Source of the DNA: CAUPWF01 sp964367685
Lineage (GTDB): Bacteria; Bacillota; Clostridia; Lachnospirales; Lachnospiraceae
Assembly: GCA_964367685.1 (NCBI GenBank)
Contig: CAYIYM010000002.1
Location: 1 to 64,000, forward strand
Direction: 5' to 3'
DNA length: 64,000 nt
Each line of letters begins with the position of its first letter. The stretch's first letter is position 1. The position numbers were made by a program, and so were the translations under genes. Shown one piece after another: positions 26,365-35,770 of this stretch. Below the pieces are notes generated by a model. That model saw only the letters and a list, made by a program, of their open reading frames with translations. It was not told where the DNA came from and searched no databases.

Positions 26365-28689
26365 ATGAGTGAATTAAAATTAACGATGCCAGCAGTGGCA
26401 CTTCGTGGAATGACAGTGATGCCAGAGATGGTAATTCACTTCGACGTAAGTAGAGAAAAATCAAAATATGCAATAGAGCAAGCAATGGAGTCGGATCAAA
26501 GACTATTTCTTGTTGCTCAAAAAGATTTAAATGTGAATAATCCGGGACAAGAAGATTTATATAAAGTTGGTGTAATTGCAGAGATTAAACAAGTAATAAA
26601 ATTACCAAAAGATATATTGAGAGTGCTAGTAATTGGACGAAAAAGAGCAATTTTAGAGTCCTTAAATATAGAGACTACCTATTTAGAGGCAGAAATAGTT
26701 GAAGTAGAAAATCAAATGGAAAGTGTAAATCTACTTAACAAGGTAGAAGAGCGTGCCATGATTCGCGAATTAAAAGAATTGTTCGTAAAATATGGTGATG
26801 TAAATGAGCGTGTAAAAAAAGAGACAGTGAATGTAATTCGAGAAGTGAAAGAGTTGGAAAAAATCACAGATTTAGTAGCTGCAAATAGCTGGTTCGATTA
26901 TGAAGATGCGCAGGAAATACTCGAAGAAGTTGATGTGATTTCACGCTATGAATTAGTCTTAGTAAAGATTATGGAAGAGAGATATATATACTCCGTTAAG
27001 GAGTCTCTAAATGCAAAAGTTAAGGAGCGTATTGATAAGAATCAAAGAGATTACTTCTTACGAGAGCAGCTAAAGTTGATAAGGGAAGAGCTAGGCGAGG
27101 ATACTTTAATTTCGGATGCAGATGAATTTGAAGACGCAGTAAATAAATTAAAAGCAAGTACCGAAGTAAAAGATAAAATCAAAAAAGAAATAAAAAGATT
27201 TCGAAATATTCATAATAATTCATCAGAAAGCGGTGTTATTCGTACATATATCGAAACCATGCTTGAGATGCCATGGAATAAGGTTACAAAGGATAGCTTA
27301 GATATTGAATTTGCTAAGAATGTATTAGAAGAAGAACATTATGGATTAGAAGAAGTTAAGGAACGTATCCTTGAATTTTTGGCAGTTAGAGCGTTGACGA
27401 AAAAAGGAAGTAGTCCTATACTTTGTTTAGTAGGTCCTCCTGGAACAGGAAAGACTTCAGTTGCGAAATCCCTTGCATCTGCAATGAAGAAAAAATATAT
27501 TCGAATCTCTCTTGGTGGGGTACGTGACGAGGCAGAAATCCGCGGTCACAGAAAGACATATGTTGGAGCAATGCCTGGAAGAATTGCAAATGGAATAAAG
27601 CAAGCAGGAAGTAAAAATCCACTGATGTTATTGGATGAGATAGATAAGGTGAGTAGTGACCATAAAGGAGATACATTCTCGGCACTCCTTGAAGTATTGG
27701 ACAGTGAACAGAACTACAAATTTCGTGATCACTATATAGAAGCGCCAATTGACTTGTCGGATGTACTGTTTGTTGCAACTGCGAATTCCCTACAAACAAT
27801 TCCGAGACCACTTCTAGATCGTATGGAAATAATTGAAATTCATAGTTATACTGAAAATGAAAAAGTTCATATAGCAAAAAGACATTTAATTCCAAAACAA
27901 TTGAAACGTCATGGACTAGATGAAAATAATCTGAAGATTACGAAGCAAGCGGTAGAGAAAATTGCTCGCAATTATACGAAGGAAGCAGGAGTTCGTCAAT
28001 TAGAACGTAAAATAAGTGGTATCTGCAGAAAAGTGGCTAGAGAAATCCTAGAAACAAAGAAAAGCAAAATTCGTATTACAGATGTCAATATAGAGAAGTA
28101 TTTAGGGAAAGAAAAATATCGATATCAAATGAAGAACGAGAATAATGAAATTGGTATTGTACGTGGATTAGCATGGACTAGTGTTGGCGGGGATACCTTG
28201 CAAATAGAGGTAAATGTAATGCCAGGCAAAGGGAAGCTTACCTTAACAGGAAAGCTAGGAGATGTGATGAAAGAGTCAGCAGCTACTGGAATTAGTTATA
28301 TTCGTTCTATAAGCAATCAGTATAATGTTCCAAATGATTTCTTTGATAAACATGATATCCATGTCCACATTCCAGAAGGTGCAGTTCCAAAAGATGGACC
28401 ATCAGCAGGGATTACAATGGCATTAGCTATGTTGTCAGCAGTAATTGACAAGCCCGTAAGAGCCGATGTTGCTATGACTGGAGAAATCACTTTAAGAGGT
28501 AGGGTATTACCAATTGGGGGATTAAAAGAGAAATTACTTGCAGCAAAAAATGCAGGAATTAAAACAGTAATTATCCCAAAAGATAATGAACGGGATGTAG
28601 AAGACATTACAAAGGAAATTACAAAGGAATTGGAAATTATTCTCGTGGACCATATGAATAAAGTATGTGAAACTGCCTTGATAAAATAG
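26365..28689 (+). CDS. lon: ATP-dependent protease Lon
   Basis: AAA+ serine protease that degrades damaged and regulatory proteins. The 774 residues contain the N-terminal substrate domain (about 5-200), Walker A GPPGTGKT (357-364), Walker B (LMLLDEIDKV) and the C-terminal protease domain. The catalytic dyad is S680 (DGPSAG) and K723 (GLKEKLLAAK). The start has a modest ribosome binding site (GCGAGG). engB begins 9 bases after the stop, the same lon-ysxC pairing as in Bacillus. Confidence 0.97.
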   Translation: MSELKLTMPAVALRGMTVMPEMVIHFDVSREKSKYAIEQAMESDQRLFLVAQKDLNVNNPGQEDLYKVGVIAEIKQVIKLPKDILRVLVIGRKRAILESLNIETTYLEAEIVEVENQMESVNLLNKVEERAMIRELKELFVKYGDVNERVKKETVNVIREVKELEKITDLVAANSWFDYEDAQEILEEVDVISRYELVLVKIMEERYIYSVKESLNAKVKERIDKNQRDYFLREQLKLIREELGEDTLISDADEFEDAVNKLKASTEVKDKIKKEIKRFRNIHNNSSESGVIRTYIETMLEMPWNKVTKDSLDIEFAKNVLEEEHYGLEEVKERILEFLAVRALTKKGSSPILCLVGPPGTGKTSVAKSLASAMKKKYIRISLGGVRDEAEIRGHRKTYVGAMPGRIANGIKQAGSKNPLMLLDEIDKVSSDHKGDTFSALLEVLDSEQNYKFRDHYIEAPIDLSDVLFVATANSLQTIPRPLLDRMEIIEIHSYTENEKVHIAKRHLIPKQLKRHGLDENNLKITKQAVEKIARNYTKEAGVRQLERKISGICRKVAREILETKKSKIRITDVNIEKYLGKEKYRYQMKNENNEIGIVRGLAWTSVGGDTLQIEVNVMPGKGKLTLTGKLGDVMKESAATGISYIRSISNQYNVPNDFFDKHDIHVHIPEGAVPKDGPSAGITMALAMLSAVIDKPVRADVAMTGEITLRGRVLPIGGLKEKLLAAKNAGIKTVIIPKDNERDVEDITKEITKELEIILVDHMNKVCETALIK

Positions 28690-28698
28690 GAGAACAAG

Positions 28699-29334
28699 AT
28701 GAAAATAAAACAAGTAGAGTTAGAAATTGTATGTGGTATAACAAGTACAATACCAGAAACGGAACATATTGAAATTGCATTTGCAGGAAAATCAAATGTT
28801 GGAAAATCATCTTTGATTAATTCTTTGATGAATCGTAAGTCTTTGGCAAGAACATCGGCTACACCTGGGAAAACACAGACAATTAATTGGTATAATATTA
28901 ATAAAGAGTTATATCTAGTCGATCTTCCAGGTTATGGATATGCAAAAGTAACGCAATCAGAGAAAGAAAAATGGGGCAAGCTCATTGAGAAATATTTACA
29001 CGGATCTCAACAGCTAAAAGCAGTATTTTTATTGATTGACATTCGCCATGATCCAGGAAGTAATGATAAATTAATGTATCAATGGGTATTAGACCAGGGA
29101 TTTCAACCGATTATTATTGCAACAAAATTAGACAAAATTAATAGAAGTCAGGTACAAAAGCATTTAAAAATGTTGCGAAATGGGTTACAATTAATACCAG
29201 GAACAAAGATTTTCCCAGTGTCGTCTTTGTCAAAACAAGGTAGAGAGGAAATCTGGGAATATATAGAAACGGAATTTGTGATTCCAGCGCGAGAAGCAAA
29301 GGCATTAGAAGAAGCAAATAATATAATTGAATAG
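28699..29334 (+). CDS. engB: Ribosome-biogenesis GTP-binding protein EngB/YsxC
   Basis: Small GTPase needed for late 50S assembly. The 211 residues have G1 GKSNVGKSS (30-38), a G2 threonine in ARTSATPGKTQ, G3 DLPGYGYA and G4 TKLDK. AGGAG precedes the ATG. Adjacent to lon and 15 bases ahead of the ytvI-like gene, it probably belongs to one long transcript. Confidence 0.96.
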   Translation: MKIKQVELEIVCGITSTIPETEHIEIAFAGKSNVGKSSLINSLMNRKSLARTSATPGKTQTINWYNINKELYLVDLPGYGYAKVTQSEKEKWGKLIEKYLHGSQQLKAVFLLIDIRHDPGSNDKLMYQWVLDQGFQPIIIATKLDKINRSQVQKHLKMLRNGLQLIPGTKIFPVSSLSKQGREEIWEYIETEFVIPAREAKALEEANNIIE

Positions 29335-29349
29335 AACGGAGGTCAGGGC

Positions 29350-30477
29350 ATGGAAGAAAAAATATGTTATTGGAAAACAATAGTTAGCTTAGTGTTTAGT
29401 TTAATTACGACTACTTTGGTGATATATGTTGGAATTCAAGGTATTCTTTTTTTCAGCCCTTTTGTAATTGGGTGGATTTTAGCATTAATTGCACTTCCAG
29501 TAGTTAAATTTCTAGAGAAACATTTAAAGATTGTACGTAAAATAGGATCGGCACTTACTATTATTATAGTATTAGTGGGAATTATAGTAGCTTTTTACTT
29601 TGCAGGTGTACATGTGTGGGATCTTACCAGAGATGCAGTGACACAATTTCCAGCATATTATGAGAGTCTAATGAGAGACATTGGGAATGCTGAGAAGCAA
29701 CTAATTGAGATCTTAGATGTGCTACCATTTGATATAGAAGCTGTATTTACATTTACATCGGATAATTTTGAATCCTATATGGCACAAATGATAGAAGCAA
29801 TTAGCAAGCCAACTGTTTCGGCAGCAGGAAATCTAGCAAAAGAAATTCCATCTATATTAATTGCAATTATTATTACAATTATTGCTGCGTATTTCTTTAT
29901 TTCTGATCGAGAGCATGTAATTGCATGGAGTAAAAAAGTAACACCAAAGCCTCTAGTGGAGAGAATGGAATTAGTGGTTTACCATTTGAAATATGCAGTA
30001 GGTGGTTACTTCAAGGCGCAATTTAAGATTATGGGTGTAGTGTTTTTGATGTTATTCATATCTTTGAGTATCATAAAAGTTGACTATGCAATTTTAATAG
30101 CTCTTTTAATAGCTTTTTTGGATTTCTTTCCTTTTTTTGGAACGGGAACTGCTTTGATTCCGTGGGCAGTTTTTCATCTCTTAATTGGCAATTATTCAAG
30201 AGCAGCAATCTTGATTGGTATCTATATTTCTACACAAGCGGTACGGCAATTTATTCAACCGAAGCTAGTTGCTGACAGTATGGGATTGAATCCACTTGTT
30301 ACATTGGTATTGTTATATACTGGTTATAAATTTGGAAGTGTACTAGGAATGATAGTAGCTGTTCCTATTGGGCTTATTGTAATTAATCTATATAAGGCAG
30401 GGGCATTTGATTATATATTAGATGATGTAAAAATACTTATTAATGGTGTTTTATCTTTAAGGAGAGAAGGAAAATAA
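29350..30477 (+). CDS. AI-2E/PerM-family membrane protein, YtvI-like
   Basis: A 375-residue integral membrane protein with about eight helices: a hydrophobic N-terminal pair (about 10-50), one near 66-88, then a soluble segment (about 90-160) and several C-terminal helices from 165 on. Conserved family features are the loop DREHVIAWSKK, AVGGYFKAQFKI, and the helix-breaking FFPFFGTGTALIPWA. Length and layout fit YtvI, a sporulation membrane protein of the same superfamily as the AI-2 exporter TqsA. Transported substrate unknown. The gene abuts the next one with a single base between. Confidence 0.8.
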   Translation: MEEKICYWKTIVSLVFSLITTTLVIYVGIQGILFFSPFVIGWILALIALPVVKFLEKHLKIVRKIGSALTIIIVLVGIIVAFYFAGVHVWDLTRDAVTQFPAYYESLMRDIGNAEKQLIEILDVLPFDIEAVFTFTSDNFESYMAQMIEAISKPTVSAAGNLAKEIPSILIAIIITIIAAYFFISDREHVIAWSKKVTPKPLVERMELVVYHLKYAVGGYFKAQFKIMGVVFLMLFISLSIIKVDYAILIALLIAFLDFFPFFGTGTALIPWAVFHLLIGNYSRAAILIGIYISTQAVRQFIQPKLVADSMGLNPLVTLVLLYTGYKFGSVLGMIVAVPIGLIVINLYKAGAFDYILDDVKILINGVLSLRREGK

Positions 30478-30478
30478 T

Positions 30479-31621
30479 ATGAAGTATGTTAAGTACCCAG
30501 GAACAGAGAAAGAAGTGTCTGTAGTAGGATTTGGAGCATTAAGATTTGATTTAAATAAAACAGACGAAGAGAATGCAAAATTAGTAGTATATGCTTATGA
30601 AAAAGGAATTAATTATTTTGATACTGCACCAGGTTATTGCAATGATAGAAGTGAAAAAATCTTAGGAATTGCCTTTCGCCAACTACAATCCGAAGGTAAG
30701 TCGGATTTTTATGTCTCATCAAAAAGCAAGCCTAAGATGTGTCCTACAAAGGAAATGGCCATAGAATCTGTGAAGCGTTCAATTGAAATCATGGGAGTAT
30801 CTAAAATAGATTTCTATCATGTATGGTGTATTCGCAGTATGGATCAATATGAGCTTTCTATGGAGGCAGGGGGTCAATATGAAGGATTGAAATGGTGTCA
30901 AGAACAAGGTCTAATTGAACACCTTTGTTTTTCATCGCATCAGCCTGGTGAGGAAGTAGTGCAAGTATTAGATCAACATAAATTTATCGGGGTAACTATG
31001 GGAATTAATTTGTTGAATTTCCCTTATCGCTGGGCAGGAGTAGAGCATGCACATAGAGAGGGGTATGGAGTTGTTGCAATGAATCCTCTATGTGGAGGTA
31101 CAATTCCAACCCATGAAAAGGAACTCGCATTTTTAGCGTCTGAAGGGGAAAGTGTAACGCAAGCAGCGCTACGATTTAACATTGCTAGTCCAGAAATAAC
31201 CATTTCATTGATAGGATTTGGACGATTCAGTGATATTGATGAAGCTTGTGAAATGGCAGACCATGCGACTCCGTTTACCAAGGAAGATCTAGAAGAAATC
31301 AAGGATAAATTTCAGGGAAGAACGAAGGAAATATGTACAGGATGTGGATATTGTAGAGTCTGTCCGAAGGGAATTAACGTTCCCGGATACATGCTACTAT
31401 TTAATGAAAAGCAAATGTTCCATAAAACAGATGAAGAAATGATTGAAATGGTTTATGGGCTTGAATATTTTAACTATGCGGCGAATACTATTGGGAAAGC
31501 AGGCGATTGTATTCATTGTAAAAAATGTGAGAAAGAATGTACACAACATTTAAATATTACCGAGCGATTAGCTAAAATTGCGGAATGGGAAAGTAGCACA
31601 GAGGACACTGTAACTGTATAG
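30479..31621 (+). CDS. Aldo-keto reductase with C-terminal 4Fe-4S domain
   Basis: A 380-residue fusion of an aldo-keto reductase barrel (about 1-270) and a ferredoxin-like tail. The barrel shows the catalytic D48 and Y53 in YFDTAPGYCNDRSEK, and the lysine in VSSKSKPK. The tail has C286, C289, C292 and C295 (CTGCGYCRVCP) and a second group C344, C347, C350, C354 (CIHCKKCEKEC), enough for two clusters. Such proteins are common in anaerobes; their substrates are mostly unknown. It lies 21 bases before a GH2 glycosidase, which hints at sugar or glycoside metabolism. Confidence 0.88.
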   Translation: MKYVKYPGTEKEVSVVGFGALRFDLNKTDEENAKLVVYAYEKGINYFDTAPGYCNDRSEKILGIAFRQLQSEGKSDFYVSSKSKPKMCPTKEMAIESVKRSIEIMGVSKIDFYHVWCIRSMDQYELSMEAGGQYEGLKWCQEQGLIEHLCFSSHQPGEEVVQVLDQHKFIGVTMGINLLNFPYRWAGVEHAHREGYGVVAMNPLCGGTIPTHEKELAFLASEGESVTQAALRFNIASPEITISLIGFGRFSDIDEACEMADHATPFTKEDLEEIKDKFQGRTKEICTGCGYCRVCPKGINVPGYMLLFNEKQMFHKTDEEMIEMVYGLEYFNYAANTIGKAGDCIHCKKCEKECTQHLNITERLAKIAEWESSTEDTVTV

Positions 31622-31642
31622 TAAGAGAAAAGGGGGGGCGAT

Positions 31643-34045
31643 ATGAGTCAAAGAATATACCTAAATGATCATTGGTTTTATGCACCGCGAAATAGTGATG
31701 ACATTATGGAGGTGCGCATTCCTCATACCAATGTAGAATTACCATACCAATACTTTGATGAAAAGTCATATCAATTTGTTAGCAATTATAGTCGGACCAT
31801 TTATGCAGAAGAAAGTTGGAAGGGAAAACATGTCTTTATTACATTTGAGGGTGTAGCACATGTTGCAAAAGTATACCTAGGAGAACAATTAATTGGAAGT
31901 CACTATGGCGGTTATACTTCATTTACATTTGATTTAGGGCCTTACTTACGCTATGGTATGGAGAATAACATTATTGTAGAGGTAGATAGCCGTGAAACGA
32001 GTAATGTACCACCTTTTGGCCATGTGATAGATTATCTGACCTATGGAGGGATTTATCGTGATGTGTATTTGGAAATAAAAGAAGAAATATATATTGAGGA
32101 TATTTTTCCAAGAGTAGCCCATGGAGATGTTGAAAGAAAATCACTGTGGATCGATGTTTGCATAGCGGGAGAAACAGAAATTGATACAATCAAGCTTGCT
32201 TATTATCTTCGAAAAAAAGAGGAAGAGGAATGGGTGACATTAGAGGAGAATAAAGGAATTGAAGAATTCTATTCCACTGCCGAATTTTTAGTAGAATCTA
32301 TAGAACTATGGGATTTAGAACAACCGAATTTGTACGATATAAAAGTAGTTGTATCTAAGGAAGATGAGCATATAGATGAGAAAGTGGTGCGTTTTGGATA
32401 TCGTACATGTGAATTTAAAGTAGATGGATTCTATTTGAATGGAGAAAAGAAGAAACTTTTAGGTTTAAATAGACATCAATCTTTTGCTTATGTAGGGTAT
32501 GCAATGCCAAAACGTCCTCAGATACAAGATGCAAATATCATCAAATACGAGCTTGGGTTAAATGCTGTAAGGACATCCCACTATCCGCAATCCCATCATT
32601 TTATTAATCGATGTGATGAATTAGGAATCCTTGTTTTTACAGAAATACCTGGATGGCAACATATTGGCGATGACTTGTGGCAAAAACGAGCAATTCAGCA
32701 TGCCGAGGAAATGGTGAATCAATATAGAAATCATCCATCCATTATTTTGTGGGGAGCTAGGATTAATGAATCAATGGATGATGATGAATTTTATAAAAAA
32801 ACAAATCGAATTATTCGAAGCTTAGATGATTCGAGACAGACAGGTGGAGTGCGTTACATAAAAAATTCTCACTTGTTAGAAGATGTATATACATATAATG
32901 ATTTTTCTCACACAGGAAATAATGCTGGAGTTCAACCAAAATCTGCAGTAACAAAAGAGTCCGCTGCACCTTATTTGGTAACAGAATATAATGGACATAT
33001 GTATCCGACAAAACCAAGTGACGATGAGCCACATCGATTAAGTCATGCGAAACGACATGCTCGCGTATTAGATGGAATCTTTCAAAATGAAGAGATTACA
33101 GGAGGATTCGGATGGTGTATGTTTGATTACAACACGCATAAGGATTTCGGAAGTGGTGATCATATTTGCTATCATGGCGTTATGAATATGTTTCGTATGC
33201 CTAAGTTGGCGGCAAGTGTCTATGGAAGCCAAGGATGCCAGGAGCCAATATTAGAAATTAGTTCAACTATGGATAAAGGTGAACATCCTGGCGGTACGAT
33301 TGCTTCTATTTACGCATTTACAAATGCAGATTCTGTTAAGTTGTATAAGAATCAAGTATTAGTTAGCACTTTTTATCCAGATAAAGTGGCATATCCGCAT
33401 TTACCACACCCACCGATTCTAATTGATGATTTTATTGGTGAATTGATGGAGAAGGAAGAAGGAATGTCACATGAAAATGCAACTCTATTAAAGGGGATTT
33501 TTCATGGAATCGGGAAATATGGACAACACAATTTGCCAATTAAGTATAAACTTATGGCGATGAAGTTATTATGGTTTAAGAAAATCTCGATAGAACAAGC
33601 GACTGCGCTCTATTATAAGTATGTAAGTAATTGGGGAAGTGAATCTATTACTTATCGATTCGAGGCAATTAAGGATGATTCAGTTGTAAAAGTAGTAGAA
33701 AAATCTTGTGCAAAGAAGGTTCGTCTCAAAGTTCAAGTGGATAGTTATAACTTGAAAGAAGAGGAAACATATGATGTTGCATCTGTTCGAATTTATCCGG
33801 TAGATGAAAATAATCAAATAGTGCCTTATTATCAAGGTGTTGTCTATCTATCGGTAACAGATAGACTAGAACTAATTGGTCCTAATATGATTTCTTTGAC
33901 CGGAGGGGGATTTGGAACATATGTTAAGACGAAAGGGAAGATAGGAACTGGAAAATTGCAAATAGTTGGACCAGACTTAGATCCAGTAGAAGTTGTGTTT
34001 CATATTGAAAAAACAAGAGAGAATAAGAATAACAAGAGAGATTAA
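31643..34045 (+). CDS. Glycoside hydrolase family 2 enzyme (beta-galactosidase/glucuronidase type)
   Basis: An 800-residue retaining glycosidase, without a signal peptide and so cytoplasmic. The N-terminal sugar-binding jelly roll (about 40-150, GVAHVAKVYLGEQLIGSHYGGYTSF) and the immunoglobulin-like domain precede the TIM barrel. The barrel has the proton donor E376 in ARINES and the nucleophile E448 in LVTEYNG. A long C-terminal beta domain (about 540-790) follows. The exact sugar is not readable. The last residues (TRENKNNKRD) lie in a 19-base tandem repeat that runs past the stop codon, so the C-terminus may vary between strains. A G-rich ribosome binding site precedes the ATG. Confidence 0.9.
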   Translation: MSQRIYLNDHWFYAPRNSDDIMEVRIPHTNVELPYQYFDEKSYQFVSNYSRTIYAEESWKGKHVFITFEGVAHVAKVYLGEQLIGSHYGGYTSFTFDLGPYLRYGMENNIIVEVDSRETSNVPPFGHVIDYLTYGGIYRDVYLEIKEEIYIEDIFPRVAHGDVERKSLWIDVCIAGETEIDTIKLAYYLRKKEEEEWVTLEENKGIEEFYSTAEFLVESIELWDLEQPNLYDIKVVVSKEDEHIDEKVVRFGYRTCEFKVDGFYLNGEKKKLLGLNRHQSFAYVGYAMPKRPQIQDANIIKYELGLNAVRTSHYPQSHHFINRCDELGILVFTEIPGWQHIGDDLWQKRAIQHAEEMVNQYRNHPSIILWGARINESMDDDEFYKKTNRIIRSLDDSRQTGGVRYIKNSHLLEDVYTYNDFSHTGNNAGVQPKSAVTKESAAPYLVTEYNGHMYPTKPSDDEPHRLSHAKRHARVLDGIFQNEEITGGFGWCMFDYNTHKDFGSGDHICYHGVMNMFRMPKLAASVYGSQGCQEPILEISSTMDKGEHPGGTIASIYAFTNADSVKLYKNQVLVSTFYPDKVAYPHLPHPPILIDDFIGELMEKEEGMSHENATLLKGIFHGIGKYGQHNLPIKYKLMAMKLLWFKKISIEQATALYYKYVSNWGSESITYRFEAIKDDSVVKVVEKSCAKKVRLKVQVDSYNLKEEETYDVASVRIYPVDENNQIVPYYQGVVYLSVTDRLELIGPNMISLTGGGFGTYVKTKGKIGTGKLQIVGPDLDPVEVVFHIEKTRENKNNKRD

Positions 34046-34075
34046 GAATAGCAAGAGAGAATAAGAATAACAAGA
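34012..34075 (+). repeat. 19-bp tandem repeat across the GH2 stop codon
   Basis: Three near-identical 19-base units (34012-34030, 34031-34049, 34050-34068; consensus AACAAGAGAGAATAAGAAT) and a partial fourth. Unit 2 differs at one base, which makes the stop codon TAA fall at 34043. The units between the stop and aroE-aroK are untranslated. Confidence 0.9.
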
Positions 34076-34108
34076 AATATAGTTATTAAGGGAAAGAAAG
34101 GGAAGTAG

Positions 34109-35335
34109 ATGAAATACGGAGTCATTGGGGAGAAGCTACCTCATACACATTCCCCAGCAATTCATAGCTTATTAGGAAATGAAGCATATGAAAAGTTGGA
34201 ATTGTCGAAAGAATCATTAATTACATTTATGGAAAATCGAGAATTTAAAGGGATTAATGTGACAATACCATACAAAGAAGAGGTAATGAAGTATTGTAAT
34301 GTGTCGAAAGAGGCATGTGAAATAGGGTGTGTAAATACGATTGTGAATCGAGACGGAACCTTATTTGGTTATAATACAGATTATCTAGGTGTGATGTTTA
34401 TGCTAGACCACGCAGGAATCGAGGTAGAAGACAAAAAAGTATTGATTTTAGGAAGTGGTGGTACATCGAAGACGGTACAAAATGTGATGAAAGAATTGGG
34501 TGCTAGAGAGGTTATAGTAATTCGAAGAAAGGGTCAGGATAATTATACAAACCTTGATTCTCACGAAGATGCTCAAATCATTATAAATACAACACCAGTT
34601 GGAATGTATCCGCATAATGAAAGAAAAATAATAGATATTGATATATTTCCACAATTAGAAGGCGTGGCTGACGTAGTCTATAATCCACTACGAACGAATT
34701 TAATATTAGATTGTGAAGATAAGGGGATTAAATGTACTGGCGGGCTGTCTATGCTTGTGGCGCAAGCAGTGTATGCAGATTTTCTTTTTTTTCCAGAGAA
34801 AGAAGCAAGTTACAGCGAAGCAGATAAGAAGAAAATCATAGAAGATGTTCTAGATAAGATTGAACGCGAGTTAAGAAATATTGTGCTAATTGGAATGCCA
34901 GGATCAGGAAAAACAACGATAGGAAAAGGTTTACGAGATAAGATGAATCTTCCTTTTATTGATACAGATAAGGAGATAACAAAAAATACAGGAAAGACAC
35001 CTAAGGTATGGATTGAAACCAGTGGAGAAGAAAAATTTCGTCAAATAGAAAGTGAAATCGTAATAAAGTCTGGAAAAAAATCTGGACAAATTATTGCAAC
35101 AGGAGGCGGAAGTATTTTGCTCGAGGAAAATCGTAGAGCGTTAAGGCAGAATGGAACCATTGTATTTATTTCTAGACCATTACGTTTGTTAAGTACGAAA
35201 GACCGTCCCCTATCTAAGGATTTAAAAGGGATGTTCGTGAAGCGGTTACCGATTTATAAGCAATTGGCTGATATAGAAGTAAAAGCAAACAAAAAGGTAC
35301 GAAGTATTATAGAAGAAGTAGAGGCGGCATTATGA
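34109..35335 (+). CDS. aroE-aroK: Bifunctional shikimate dehydrogenase-shikimate kinase (AroE-AroK fusion)
   Basis: Catalyses two consecutive shikimate steps: NADPH reduction of 3-dehydroshikimate and ATP phosphorylation of shikimate. Residues 1-245 are AroE, with substrate loop THSPAIHS, catalytic K56 in NVTIPYKE, D91 in YNTDYLG, and the Rossmann glycines GSGGTSKT. Residues 256-408 are AroK, with Walker A GMPGSGKT (262-269), the shikimate-binding region FIDTDKEI and ATGGGSILLEENR, and the lid RPLSKD. The total of 408 residues is the sum of both enzymes with a short charged linker. It overlaps aroQ by 4 bases, placing three consecutive pathway steps together. Confidence 0.95.
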   Translation: MKYGVIGEKLPHTHSPAIHSLLGNEAYEKLELSKESLITFMENREFKGINVTIPYKEEVMKYCNVSKEACEIGCVNTIVNRDGTLFGYNTDYLGVMFMLDHAGIEVEDKKVLILGSGGTSKTVQNVMKELGAREVIVIRRKGQDNYTNLDSHEDAQIIINTTPVGMYPHNERKIIDIDIFPQLEGVADVVYNPLRTNLILDCEDKGIKCTGGLSMLVAQAVYADFLFFPEKEASYSEADKKKIIEDVLDKIERELRNIVLIGMPGSGKTTIGKGLRDKMNLPFIDTDKEITKNTGKTPKVWIETSGEEKFRQIESEIVIKSGKKSGQIIATGGGSILLEENRRALRQNGTIVFISRPLRLLSTKDRPLSKDLKGMFVKRLPIYKQLADIEVKANKKVRSIIEEVEAAL

Positions 35336-35757
35336 AAATACTAATCATAAACGGTCCTAACATTAATATGTTAGGAATTCGTGAAGTTGCACTATATGGG
35401 AATGAAACATACCATGATTTAGTGAAGAAAATTGAAGATTTTTGTAGAGATAATGAAATTGAAGTGGAGTGCTTTCAATCGAACTACGAGGGCGCAATTG
35501 TGGAAAAAATTCAACTAGCATATGGTGTAGTAGATGGAATTGTTATTAATCCAGCAGCATATACACATACAAGCATTGCGATTCTTGATGCGCTAAAAAC
35601 AGTTGGAATTCCAAGTGTAGAAGTTCATATTTCGGCGGTGGAAAAAAGAGAAGCATTTCGTCAAATCTCTTTTGTTCGTGAATATTGTGAAACAACTATT
35701 ACTGGAAAAGGAACACAAGGATATATAGAAGCAATACAGGTGTTAATGAAGAGATAA
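35332..35757 (+). CDS. aroQ: 3-dehydroquinate dehydratase, type II
   Basis: Dehydrates 3-dehydroquinate to 3-dehydroshikimate. The 141-residue dodecamer-forming type shows INGPNINMLGIRE (6-18), the catalytic Y22 (LYG), substrate residues in NPAAYTHTSIAI, and the active-site histidine in VHISAVEKREAFR. The start codon overlaps the aroEK stop (ATGA), so translation is coupled. The product feeds directly into the AroE half of the preceding gene. Confidence 0.96.
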   Translation: MKILIINGPNINMLGIREVALYGNETYHDLVKKIEDFCRDNEIEVECFQSNYEGAIVEKIQLAYGVVDGIVINPAAYTHTSIAILDALKTVGIPSVEVHISAVEKREAFRQISFVREYCETTITGKGTQGYIEAIQVLMKR

Positions 35758-35770
35758 GGTGGGAGAAAAA

